Shown piece by piece: positions 1 through 5,301 of a DNA stretch of 5,691 nucleotides. The stretch lies in NCBI GenBank assembly GCA_002506015.1, contig DAWR01000093.1:1-5691 (forward strand), in the 5' to 3' direction. The stretch is from Candidatus Methanogasteraceae archaeon UBA261 (lineage in GTDB: Archaea > Halobacteriota > Methanosarcinia > Methanosarcinales > Methanogasteraceae). Every line of letters begins with the position of its first letter. Position 1 is the stretch's first letter. The notes under the pieces are model-generated. The model had not been told where the DNA came from, made no database searches, and saw nothing but the letters and a program-made list of their open reading frames with translations. Both the position numbers and the translations under genes were made by a program.

Positions 1-185
1 TGATTTGCACCCGCAGGGTGCTTTTTTATTGAGGCTGTTGTACCTCCTGACCCATTTTTGCAACCATGATCTGGACCTGCCAAGACTTTTGCAGATTTTA
101 GAATGGCGAACGCCCTCCGATATCGATTGACTGCATTGATACGCTCCTGTTCCTTTTCTGTACATGTTTCGTTTGATTCTGCCAT
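1..185 (-). pseudogene. Transposase N-terminal fragment with helix-turn-helix, frameshifted and cut by the window edge
   Basis: The leftward frame starts at ATG 185-183 and begins MAESNETCTEKEQERINAV, then NRYRR. Continuing in that frame gives nonsense-like sequence. Stepping back one base near 113-114 (in the run GGAGGGCG on this strand) restores a convincing reading: GVRHSKICKSLGRS followed by RSWLQKWVRRYN. This is a helix-turn-helix followed by an RSWL-WV-RY recognition segment, as at the N-terminus of IS481/IS630-like transposases with an N-terminal HTH; the exact family cannot be set without the DDE catalytic domain, which would lie left of the window. A missing G in the G-run is the simplest cause, and no classical A6G slippery site is visible. 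The fragment lies directly left of the broken binding-protein gene, so the element may have truncated it. The last residues read (NKKAPCGCKS) coincide with a terminator-like hairpin, so homology may end before the edge. Confidence 0.6.
7..27 (+). terminator. Intrinsic-terminator-like hairpin with T-run
   Basis: GCACCC (7-12), loop GCA, GGGTGC (16-21) is a perfect 6-bp GC-rich stem followed directly by six T (22-27). It would end a rightward transcript entering from left of the window; TGA at 1-3 could be that gene's stop, but this cannot be verified. It overlaps the leftward transposase reading, so either the transposase fragment ends here or the hairpin is coincidental. Archaeal termination mainly needs the T-run, which is present. 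Confidence 0.5.
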
Positions 186-187
186 AA

Positions 188-203
188 CGCATCATCGGAT
201 GCG
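188..203. repeat. Perfect 6-bp hairpin just upstream of the transposase start
   Basis: CGCATC (188-193), loop ATCG, GATGCG (198-203). It sits 2 bp upstream of the transposase ATG on the leftward strand. It could be an element-end structure or a hairpin in the transposase leader. Short, so possibly chance. Confidence 0.3.
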
Positions 204-249
204 CTATGTTTTTACGCTTGAAATTTCACAACTGTACGCGATGTGTTGA

Positions 250-676
250 GCCTTACCAGCTACTGACCTGCCGGATATCCCCGAAAAACCGATTGTCAAA
301 GTGGATCCGGAATGGTTGATGGAAGAAAACCCTGATGTGATCATTAAGATGATATATTGCAGTAGCGGTGGCAATTGCGGATATGGTGGAGATGACCCCC
401 CGGAGATGAAAAAACAAAGAGAAGATCTCATGAACCGTTCCGGTGGGGAGGGCATGACCGCAGTTGCGAATGGCAGGGTCTATCTGATCGATAGAGACCT
501 TTTTGGCAGCACAGCCAACTTCGTTGGTGCTACATATTATGGCTAAATGGCTCTATCCGGACTTGTTCGAGGACCTGGATCCGGAGGCATTCCATCAGGA
601 GTACCTGACCGAATACCAGAGACTGGACTATGATCTGAGCGAGCACGGCGTGTTTGTGTATCCGCCGCTGGACTAA
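250..676 (+). pseudogene. 3' remnant of a periplasmic metal-siderophore/cobalamin-type binding protein gene
   Basis: From 250 the frame is open and reads ALPATDLPDIPEKP, IVKVDPEWLMEENPDVIIK, then a Cys-containing segment, EGMTAVANGRVYLIDRDLF and GSTANFVGATY. The elements 'DPEWLMEENPDVIIK', 'AVANGRVYLID' and a closing aromatic/acidic helix are typical of the C-terminal lobe of class III substrate-binding proteins (BtuF/FepB/FhuD type, PF01497), which deliver chelated iron or cobalamin to FecCD-type permeases. The first frame stops at TAA 544-546. One frame over, from ATG 539, the protein continues naturally as MAKWLYPDLFEDLDPEAF, HQEYLTEYQRLDYDLSEHGV, FVYPPLD and a stop at 674-676. TATTATGG in place of TATATGG, one extra base at 538-540, explains the break. 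The N-terminal lobe and signal peptide are absent; an in-frame TGA lies at 247-249 with no recognisable homology further left, next to the transposase fragment. A dead gene is most likely; a sequencing error could account for the frameshift but not for the missing N-terminus. Confidence 0.8.
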
Positions 677-678
677 GT

Positions 679-795
679 ATGAAATCGGAGATACTGGTCG
701 GAATAACCTTATGTTTCTTGCTGCTGGTACTCCCGGCAGCAGCATCCGGCTTCACGCACGGTCCATCTCCTAACCGGCGGATCGCACAACCTTAA
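679..795 (+). pseudogene. Truncated N-terminus of a membrane or exported protein, probably the FecCD-type permease after the binding protein
   Basis: ATG 679 lies two bases after the binding-protein stop (TAA 674-676). The 38-residue product begins MKSEILVGITLCFLLLVLPA, continues AASGFTHGPSPNRR and stops at TAA 793-795. Residues about 5-23 form one hydrophobic segment that could be a first membrane helix or a signal peptide. In uptake operons of this kind, the gene after a class III binding protein is usually the FecCD/BtuC permease, and those proteins start with just such a helix; that assignment is inference from order and spacing. Nothing downstream in any frame resembles the roughly 300 further residues of a FecCD permease. 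The gene is therefore cut short near 760-795 and probably non-functional. No ATPase gene follows. Confidence 0.5.
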
Positions 796-873
796 TTCCC
801 GGGACCGTTATAGGCTATGGACGTGGATACACAGACAACCTGCGCCCGCGTATCCTGACTACTCCGCCCATAC

Positions 874-1122
874 ATGGCACTGAAAGAGATCGGGCTACAT
901 CGGGATATCGAGATGCTGAACGCGTGTGTGAAGAGACACATAACAAGCATGGACGACCTCCATTCTCGGTGGAATGAGTATCTCGAGATCGATTCCGAAA
1001 TGACTTATGACCAGAAGGACGCGATTCAGGAGTGTGTAGCTGACCTGATAACAGAGGAGAACGGAGAACAGTGTCTTGAATGGAAATCGCAGGACGCCCT
1101 GATTCACGGGGCTACTGGGTGA
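874..1122 (+). CDS. Unrecognised 82-residue reading frame, possibly the 3' part of a larger broken gene
   Basis: I do not recognise this protein. It begins MALKEIGLHRDIEMLNACVK and is acidic, helical in character and rich in charged residues, with three Cys and two Trp; it ends in GATG and TGA 1120-1122. Codon use is GAN/RNY-rich and looks genuinely coding, more so than the competing frames. No ribosome site is visible before ATG 874. An in-frame stop lies 16 bases upstream, but another frame from 796 to about 870 reads IPGTVIGYGRGYTDNLRPRI then LTTPP, and removing one base near 868-871 would join it smoothly to YMALKEIGL. This may therefore be the 3' portion of a frameshifted gene covering about 796-1122, in line with the decayed state of its neighbours. 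No membrane segment, signal peptide or catalytic motif is evident. Confidence 0.4.
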   Translation: MALKEIGLHRDIEMLNACVKRHITSMDDLHSRWNEYLEIDSEMTYDQKDAIQECVADLITEENGEQCLEWKSQDALIHGATG

Positions 1123-1143
1123 GAATAATAGGGCGTGGCGATC

Positions 1144-1227
1144 ATGGAACCTAAGAGTTCTACAGTAACCGCGGACGAGATCAGAGGGCAGTACAAGAAG
1201 TTCATCGGAGGGAAAATATTCTTGTAA
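1144..1227 (+). pseudogene. 27-residue 5' gene fragment ended by a repeat element
   Basis: ATG 1144 opens MEPKSSTVTADEIRGQYKKF, then IGGKIFL and stop TAA at 1225-1227. It lies 21 bases after the preceding frame's stop and in the same direction. The composition (charged amphipathic helix, then FIGGKIF) looks coding. The terminating TAA is part of the 15-bp repeat motif GTAACTACTCAAGTA (1224-1238), so the original gene was probably longer and was cut by insertion of the repeat. No family can be named from 27 residues. A genuine micro-protein is a less likely alternative. Confidence 0.35.
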
Positions 1228-1443
1228 CTACTCAAGTATGCTGATTGGTCTCCGATTGCGACCATGCACTGTCAGAAAAACAACCGCAAAGGGTGCAGAA
1301 GAATGCTATAAGCATTTAACCATCTATTTCCCCTCCGCGCACTCTGCGGTTAAATTCCCGGTTTGGTTACAGTAGCCCCCAGGTCCAGGGTAGTCCCGGC
1401 ACAGTGAAGTCTCCGATAGTGGTGTAGGTACCTGAATAGTTAC
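1224..1443. repeat. 220-bp MITE-like inverted-repeat element (halves A and B)
   Basis: The outer ends are GTAACTACTCAAGTA (1224-1238) and TACCTGAATAGTTAC (1429-1443), which are inverted repeats matching at 13 of 15 positions. Inside them is a second inverted pair of CGCAGAG-type motifs: AACCGCA plus an AAGGGTGCAGAAG-like tail (1282-1300) against CCTCCGCGCACTC plus TGCGGTT (1332-1351). At the centre is a perfect hairpin, AATGCT ATA AGCATT (1302-1316). Read outward-in, the CGCAGAG arm of the right half is a degenerate 9-mer tandem, CGCAGAGTG CGCGGAGGG. No target duplication is obvious at the ends. The element carries no gene and lies between a cut 27-codon frame and the 3' end of the permease gene, where it could also act as a transcript-end structure. 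Confidence 0.6.
1302..1316. repeat. Central perfect hairpin of the inverted-repeat element
   Basis: AATGCT, loop ATA, AGCATT: six base pairs with a three-base loop at the symmetry centre of the larger inverted repeat. It is followed by TTAACC, also present beside the other copy of the repeat near 4116-4122. Confidence 0.45.
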
Positions 1444-1490
1444 CGGCAACCAAAGGGATCCCAAAGACCGACCACTTCCCCCACCCCCGC

Positions 1491-2705
1491 TCACTCGTGT
1501 CTGAGCGCATCCACCGGATGCATCTTCGCAGCAGACCGTGCCGGCAGAAGTCCTGCCAGAACCCCGATTCCACACGAGAAGAGAAGCGCAAAGGCTGCAA
1601 GCTCCCACGAGATCCACGCATGTAACAGACCGACCCCCATCTCTTTACCGATCATTTCCACGCCCAGTGCCATCACGAAGCCGAGCACCGCCCCGATCAC
1701 GCCTCCAAAGACGCCGATCAGACCGGATTCGACGAGAAACATCATCAATATCGTGTTGTTCTCAGCTCCAAGTGCTTTGTAGATCCCGATCTCCCGCGTC
1801 CGTTCCGTAACCGAGGTGTACATCGTGTTCATGATTCCAACTCCTCCGACGAGAAGTGAGATTGCACCGATCCCGATCAGAACCGCGGAGACCGCACTGA
1901 GAATCGAACCGACCATATCGCCCATCTGCGCCGCGGTCATGACGCTGAAATCCTCCTCGTCATGCAGTTTCTCCATTTTATCCCGGATGCGCTCTGCGAC
2001 GTCCTCGGAGTCTGCACCCTCCTTGACCTTCACGAAGAAGAAGTCGTATTCGTCACTCACATCAAAAAGCCGCTCCGTATCATCGAGGCTCATGTAGATA
2101 GACATGTCATCGTCCCGGTTCCCGATCTCCTCTATTATTCCAACGACCTTGAAGCCCTGCTCCTTGATCTCGATCTTGTCCCCGATCTCGACCTCTTTGT
2201 AGGTATCCCTAACCTTAAACGCCTTGTGCGCAACCCAGTACCCGATTGTTATCTTGTGTGTGTCTTTATCCTCTATAAATCGACCCGAATCAACTTCGTA
2301 TCCCTGAGCATCGAAGAAAGCGTCTTTCCCGATCGATGGTACCATGCCTGTTATCGACGCGACAGAATCGATATTCTTGTAGCTCATAACCGATGTCCGG
2401 TAGATCATGTAGCAGTTGAAATCGACGCCCCGCACCCCCTCAACAGCCCGCACGTCCCGGTCCGTGAAGTAGGTCGATGCGGCAGTCGGACCGAATGCAC
2501 CCGGCGGAACCGGCATCATGATGATCTTGTTCGCACCCATCTTCCCGAACTGCTCGTCCATGTAGACCTGCATCCCGACCCCGATTGAGATCAAGCCAAC
2601 GATCGCCATGATCCCGATCACAATTCCGATTATTGTCAGGTAGCTCCGGGTTTTACGCTGCACTATGCCTTTAAAGCAGAACCGGAAGTAATCCGAGAGT
2701 TTCAT
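1491..2705 (-). CDS. ABC transporter permease, MacB/FtsX type
   Basis: A 404-residue protein with the four-helix MacB/FtsX plan and near-typical family length. Helix 1 is about 22-46 (preceded by QRKTRSYLTIIGI), and an extracytoplasmic MacB-type domain spans about 47-262. Helix 2 is about 266-293, followed by the cytoplasmic coupling helix SVTERTREIGIYKALGA (298-314). Helix 3 is about 318-350 and helix 4 about 366-387. The end, LLPARSAAKMHPVDALRHE (386-404), matches the FtsX C-terminal PA-AA-P-ALR-E motif. Such permeases pair with an LolD/MacB-type ATPase and work by mechanotransmission across the membrane, moving lipoproteins, peptides or antibiotics or driving surface events; the substrate is unknown here. 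Its start overlaps the upstream surface-protein stop as ATGA, implying coupled translation, and the two products probably form one complex. The ATPase normally found beside such permeases is absent: downstream lies only the repeat element. Intact, with no missing core motif. Confidence 0.9.
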   Translation of the reverse strand: MKLSDYFRFCFKGIVQRKTRSYLTIIGIVIGIMAIVGLISIGVGMQVYMDEQFGKMGANKIIMMPVPPGAFGPTAASTYFTDRDVRAVEGVRGVDFNCYMIYRTSVMSYKNIDSVASITGMVPSIGKDAFFDAQGYEVDSGRFIEDKDTHKITIGYWVAHKAFKVRDTYKEVEIGDKIEIKEQGFKVVGIIEEIGNRDDDMSIYMSLDDTERLFDVSDEYDFFFVKVKEGADSEDVAERIRDKMEKLHDEEDFSVMTAAQMGDMVGSILSAVSAVLIGIGAISLLVGGVGIMNTMYTSVTERTREIGIYKALGAENNTILMMFLVESGLIGVFGGVIGAVLGFVMALGVEMIGKEMGVGLLHAWISWELAAFALLFSCGIGVLAGLLPARSAAKMHPVDALRHE

Positions 2706-3973
2706 CTGGCTATGATCCTTTTAATGCGTTTTCTGAAGACGAAGATGAGTATCAGAACCAGCGCTCCGATGAGTATCCCCATGTAACCGCCGCCATTCGG
2801 CGCAATCGCTTTCAGTTCCGCAGGACTGTAGACTTTTATCGGTACATTAGCACTCATACTGTACTGGTTTCCGTAATCATCCGCATAATCCACCTTAACA
2901 GAGACGTTATCGCATCCCGCCGTATCTGGGATGATCACGAAATCCGCAGTGTCGTAGTCATCGCTCTCGATGTCACCGATGTAGCAGGTGTCGGCATCAA
3001 TCAGCTGGAATTGTTCCCCTTCAGAGATTGTGAGGACGACGTGCTTTGCACGTGCAAGACCCCGGTTTGCAACACCTATCGTAATCTCCCCGACCGTTTT
3101 TGGCGTGAGCATCTCCTGCGAGTCTATGTAGACAAATAGCGTGTTTCCGCTCGTTACGGGCACCAGAACCGAGTAGAATTGAGCAGACTGCACCCCATGC
3201 GTCTCGTTCTCGTAGTGAATTGTGATCGGCAGTGGATACTGGGACGGTGTCGTGGTATCGACAAAAAAACTCGATTCGACGATTGCGGTCTCTCCTGGCG
3301 CTATCGTGTCGATGTAGCTGATGGAGGTTTTTGGAAGGATTTCGTTCGGGACTTCGCTTGAGATTTCGCTCTGACTCCCAAAAGAGACTTTCACATTCTT
3401 TGCGGGTCCGGTCCCCACATTCTTGATCGAGAATTTTGCATCAAACTCGGATTTGGGATCCGCCTCCGGGAGCTCGGCGTCTATGAGTACGAGATCCGGA
3501 TCCCCCATCACCCGAACCGTGATCTCGAACGTGCCCATTGTGGTGAGATAATTGCGATCAAAATTCCCACTGTACGTGACGTTGAGATCGATTACATACT
3601 CTCCGGACCGTGCATCAGGGTCAACACTCAGAAAATACTCGGTGTTTGCGGTCTCCCCACACCGGAGTTCTGGGAGCGTCTGCGTTGCCTCATCGGTCTC
3701 TTTCAGCTCAAACGGCTCTTTTGCGTCCAGGTACCAGACGATATTCTGCGCAGGCTCGTCCCCGCAGTTCGTGGTCTTGATGACCAGTGTCAGCTCCTCG
3801 CCTGGCTGTGCAGGGTATGAAATCTGTCTTAACAGAGATACAACGAGCGAGGGAGCGTCGGTGTGGTATAGGTCGATGTCGGTCACACCAGTGCTGGCTC
3901 GTGCGCCAGCATGGGGCACCGCGAGCACTGTGAGCAGTATACATGCGACTGTGAACCGTGCGAGCCATTTCAT
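2702..3973 (-). CDS. Exported COG1361/CARDB-type Ig-repeat protein with C-terminal membrane anchor
   Basis: A 423-residue protein. Residues 1-25 are a signal peptide (MKWLARFTVA, hydrophobic core, then AGARAS). Three beta-sandwich repeats of the S-layer-related COG1361/CARDB type follow, at about 52-155, 158-272 and 278-382. Each carries a 'NxGxxxAxNV' style turn: NCGDEPAQNIVW (69-80), NVGTGPAKNVKVSF (185-198) and NRGLARAKHVVL (303-314). C70/C105 and C330/C354 could form intradomain disulfides. Three N-glycosylation sequons are visible (NVT 131, NET 256, NVS 356). A proline/glycine stretch (391-397) leads to a membrane helix at about 398-414 and a basic cytoplasmic tail, RKRIKRIIAR. It should therefore sit outside the cell, anchored at its C-terminus. 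Being first in an operon with the FtsX-type permease, it is probably the extracytoplasmic partner or substrate receptor of that transporter. That role is inference; its ligand is unknown. The start is supported by a box A 26 nt upstream. Confidence 0.88.
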   Translation of the reverse strand: MKWLARFTVACILLTVLAVPHAGARASTGVTDIDLYHTDAPSLVVSLLRQISYPAQPGEELTLVIKTTNCGDEPAQNIVWYLDAKEPFELKETDEATQTLPELRCGETANTEYFLSVDPDARSGEYVIDLNVTYSGNFDRNYLTTMGTFEITVRVMGDPDLVLIDAELPEADPKSEFDAKFSIKNVGTGPAKNVKVSFGSQSEISSEVPNEILPKTSISYIDTIAPGETAIVESSFFVDTTTPSQYPLPITIHYENETHGVQSAQFYSVLVPVTSGNTLFVYIDSQEMLTPKTVGEITIGVANRGLARAKHVVLTISEGEQFQLIDADTCYIGDIESDDYDTADFVIIPDTAGCDNVSVKVDYADDYGNQYSMSANVPIKVYSPAELKAIAPNGGGYMGILIGALVLILIFVFRKRIKRIIAR

Positions 3974-3994
3974 AGTGTGTAATTGTATGTTATT

Positions 3995-4003
3995 GCATAT
4001 ATC
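3995..4003 (-). promoter_or_regulatory. Box A (TATA) promoter of the surface protein-permease operon
   Basis: On the leftward strand GATATATGC is centred 26 nt upstream of the A of ATG 3973, so transcription should begin at or very near the start codon. No purine-rich ribosome site exists in CAATAACATACAATTACACACT before the ATG, which fits a leaderless mRNA. The second gene would then rely on the ATGA overlap for translation. Confidence 0.6.
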
Positions 4004-4039
4004 GTCTCACATCCAATACCCACAGTTCGGCAAATGGCA

Positions 4040-4051
4040 TGCGGAATGTGT
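4040..4051 (+). repeat. TGCGGAATGTGT short repeat, copy 1 of 3
   Basis: The 12-mer TGCGGAATGTGT recurs exactly at 5102-5113, and its 10-base core TGCGGAATGT occurs inverted at 5579-5588. All three copies are intergenic. Copy 1 lies about 40 bp upstream of the operon's box A, copy 2 is 22 bp after the HisA-like gene and copy 3 starts the AT-rich tail. Function unknown: a shared regulator site or a small dispersed repeat. Confidence 0.35.
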
Positions 4052-4130
4052 AATCATCGACATAGCCAGCAAAGATAGTGATTAGGTGTGGGCACTATGA
4101 AGATCGCTTGCGGTGCTTAACCGAACACAG

Positions 4131-4250
4131 ATGTATCTCCCTCCGCGTACTCTGCGGTTAAATTCCTGTGCGGCTCATGTTGTGTTTTGGGTCAAGCAGT
4201 GCCAGTATGGCGAGGTCGCATGATGCTGTTGCAGGTACTTGAGTAGTTAC
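4131..4250 (-). repeat. Half-copy (C) of the composite repeat, direct repeat of half B
   Basis: Positions 4139-4166 match 1331-1358 at 27 of 28 bases (CCCTCCGCG Y ACTCTGCGGTTAAATTCC), with further similarity leftward (ATGTATCT against ATCTATTT). Exactly 69 bases on (70 in half B) comes TACTTGAGTAGTTAC (4236-4250), which is a perfect reverse complement of 1224-1238 and a 13 of 15 match to 1429-1443. The intervening spacer has mostly diverged, apart from the last 14 bases (GATGCTGTTGCAGG against GATAGTGGTGTAGG). Unlike the left copy there is no visible opposite half. It lies between the divergent operon promoter and the HisA-like gene. Confidence 0.6.
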
Positions 4251-4288
4251 GTTACAATTAGCTCTACCATCGTAATCACCAATTGCAA

Positions 4289-4333
4289 GGGAACCGCGTC
4301 TCTACACAACGCTTGTCCGGTCATCTGGTTCCC
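4289..4333. promoter_or_regulatory. Long inverted repeat upstream of the HisA-like gene
   Basis: GGGAACC (4289-4295) and GGTTCCC (4327-4333) are perfect 7-bp inverted repeats separated by 31 bp. A nested GCGT (4296-4299) / ACGC (4309-4312) pair continues the first arm. The right arm ends 10 bp before box A, the usual place for an archaeal upstream regulator or BRE-proximal site. Function inferred from position only. Confidence 0.35.
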
Positions 4334-4343
4334 CATGATCGGC

Positions 4344-4350
4344 TTTATAT
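4344..4350 (+). promoter_or_regulatory. Box A of the HisA-like gene; decides the start codon
   Basis: CTTTATATGC carries TTTATAT centred 28 nt upstream of ATG 4375, predicting a transcript that starts at or close to that codon. The longer frame from ATG 4354 would begin only four bases after the TATA box, inside the promoter, and is therefore excluded. As in the divergent operon, no Shine-Dalgarno is present, which is consistent with a leaderless mRNA. Confidence 0.65.
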
Positions 4351-4374
4351 GCTATGACCGTTTCAGCATGGTAT

Positions 4375-5079
4375 ATGTTCAGAACCATCTTTGTGCTGGA
4401 TATATTCGATGGGGTCGTTGTGCACGCGCTCCGTGGCGAGCGGGAACAGTACCGCCCGATTGCGGAATTCAGTTCGGTCTGCAAGACATCGGACGCTCCG
4501 GAGATCGTTAAAATGCTCAAACCGGACGAGGTGTATGCCGCGGACCTCAACAGGATCCGTGGAGTCGGTAACAATTACCAGGTCATACAAGAAGTCTCCC
4601 GGCACTGCAAAACGATACTCAGTTGCGGTGTTGTGTCTGCAAGAGATGTTGCAGAGGGGCTCACAATCGCAGATACCGTCACAATCGGAACCGAGAATGC
4701 GGATTTTAATGTCATCGAAGAGGCATGCAATACTGCTGATACTGGTAGGCTGGATGTGAATATCGACTTGATGGGTGGCGAAATCCTCACAAACACCGGG
4801 ATGTCGCTCGCTCCGCTGGAGGCAGTCGAGAGGCTGAATGCATATCCGATAAGCGAGTTGATCATAATCGACTTAACGAATGTCGGTACAGAATCGGGCA
4901 TCAACGTCTCTTTTCTCGAGGACGTGGTCGCATGCTCGGATCATCCGGTCATATTTGGAGGCGGCGTTAAGGACATGAGCGATCTTGATCTGCTGCGCGC
5001 TATTGATATCAGTGGCGCGCTGGTTGCAACCGGCGTGCACAATCTGGCAATTCCAGTAGGGGTGCTGGGTCGTAGTTGA
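4375..5079 (+). CDS. HisA/HisF-related TIM-barrel protein (archaeal COG1411 / TIGR00734 type)
   Basis: A complete protein of 234 residues, the expected size for the HisA fold. It starts MFRTIFVLDIFDGVVVHALR, with D9 at the end of strand 1 where HisA/HisF carry a catalytic acid. 'VVHALRGEREQYRPI' (15-29) is the signature of the archaeal HisA-related family and differs from true HisA. 'VYAADLNRIRG' (53-63) is the strand-2 motif, 'CGVVSARDV' (84-92) and 'IGTENAD' (104-110) are mid-barrel loops, and D166 in IIIDLTNVGTESG is the second acid position. The phosphate-binding loops are GGGV (195-198) and ATGVHN (218-223). True HisA isomerises ProFAR in histidine synthesis. This family keeps the fold, the phosphate sites and both acids but lacks the usual HisA substrate loops, and its reaction is not established to my knowledge, so I give no symbol. 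No his genes lie in the window. The gene is monocistronic here, with its own box A. Confidence 0.85.
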   Translation: MFRTIFVLDIFDGVVVHALRGEREQYRPIAEFSSVCKTSDAPEIVKMLKPDEVYAADLNRIRGVGNNYQVIQEVSRHCKTILSCGVVSARDVAEGLTIADTVTIGTENADFNVIEEACNTADTGRLDVNIDLMGGEILTNTGMSLAPLEAVERLNAYPISELIIIDLTNVGTESGINVSFLEDVVACSDHPVIFGGGVKDMSDLDLLRAIDISGALVATGVHNLAIPVGVLGRS

Positions 5080-5101
5080 GGGTATGCACAGTAATATATG
5101 G

Positions 5102-5113
5102 TGCGGAATGTGT
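5102..5113 (+). repeat. TGCGGAATGTGT short repeat, copy 2 of 3
   Basis: Exact 12-mer match to 4040-4051. It lies 22 bp after the stop of the HisA-like gene and just downstream of an AATATATGG box A-like string (5092-5100). Confidence 0.35.
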
Positions 5114-5261
5114 GTTACAAAGAGGGGATTTCCGGGCGCATCGGGATTGAATCGTTCGTTGCACCACACCAGGGACGTTTTGAGAGCGTAGAAAGGGTTA
5201 ATAACATTGAGTTATAATCCCCGATCTGGAACGTGTTGCCAGGGTCCGAACACCCGGGATC

Positions 5262-5296
5262 CACCATGGTGTGAATGGTGTGGCAACCATTTCACA
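5262..5296 (+). promoter_or_regulatory. Operator-like palindrome and inverted repeat directly upstream of a box A
   Basis: CACCATGGTG (5262-5271) is a perfect 10-bp palindrome. It runs into TGTGAATGGT (5270-5279), loop GTGGCA, ACCATTTCACA (5286-5296), an inverted repeat with 10 paired bases and a single bulged T. The arms end 5 bp before the box A at 5302, where archaeal transcription factors typically bind to activate or block TBP/TFB. Confidence 0.45.
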
Positions 5297-5301
5297 AATC
5301 A

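Noticed and set aside
204..455. Minus-strand frame of 83 codons
   Set aside because: Antisense to the binding-protein remnant, Ser/Pro-rich, no motif.
1282..1358. CRISPR-like repeats
   Set aside because: The CGCAGAG-type motifs are inverted and degenerate, with no regular spacer-repeat periodicity and no cas genes.
1367..1490. Minus-strand peptide GKWSVFGIPLVAGNYSGTYT continuing TIGDFTVPGLPWTWGLL after the permease stop
   Set aside because: It looks protein-like, but GNYSGT is encoded by the 15-bp repeat motif (1429-1443), and the frame has no start outside the permease gene. Probably chance or a very old remnant.
1962..2588. Plus-strand open frame of 208 codons
   Set aside because: It lies wholly inside the permease gene on the other strand, has His/Arg/Asp-heavy composition and no motif; it is an antisense shadow.
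3552..4085. Plus-strand open frame of 177 codons
   Set aside because: Antisense to the surface-protein gene and crossing its promoter; Ser-rich composition and no domain.
4289..4333. Possible tRNA fragment because of GGTTCCC
   Set aside because: No T-arm consensus, anticodon stem or acceptor pairing can be built around it.
4354..4374. Longer start of the HisA-like protein at ATG 4354 (adds MTVSAWY)
   Set aside because: The box A at 4344-4350 would leave this ATG outside the transcript, and the family starts at MFR-IFVLD, which matches ATG 4375.
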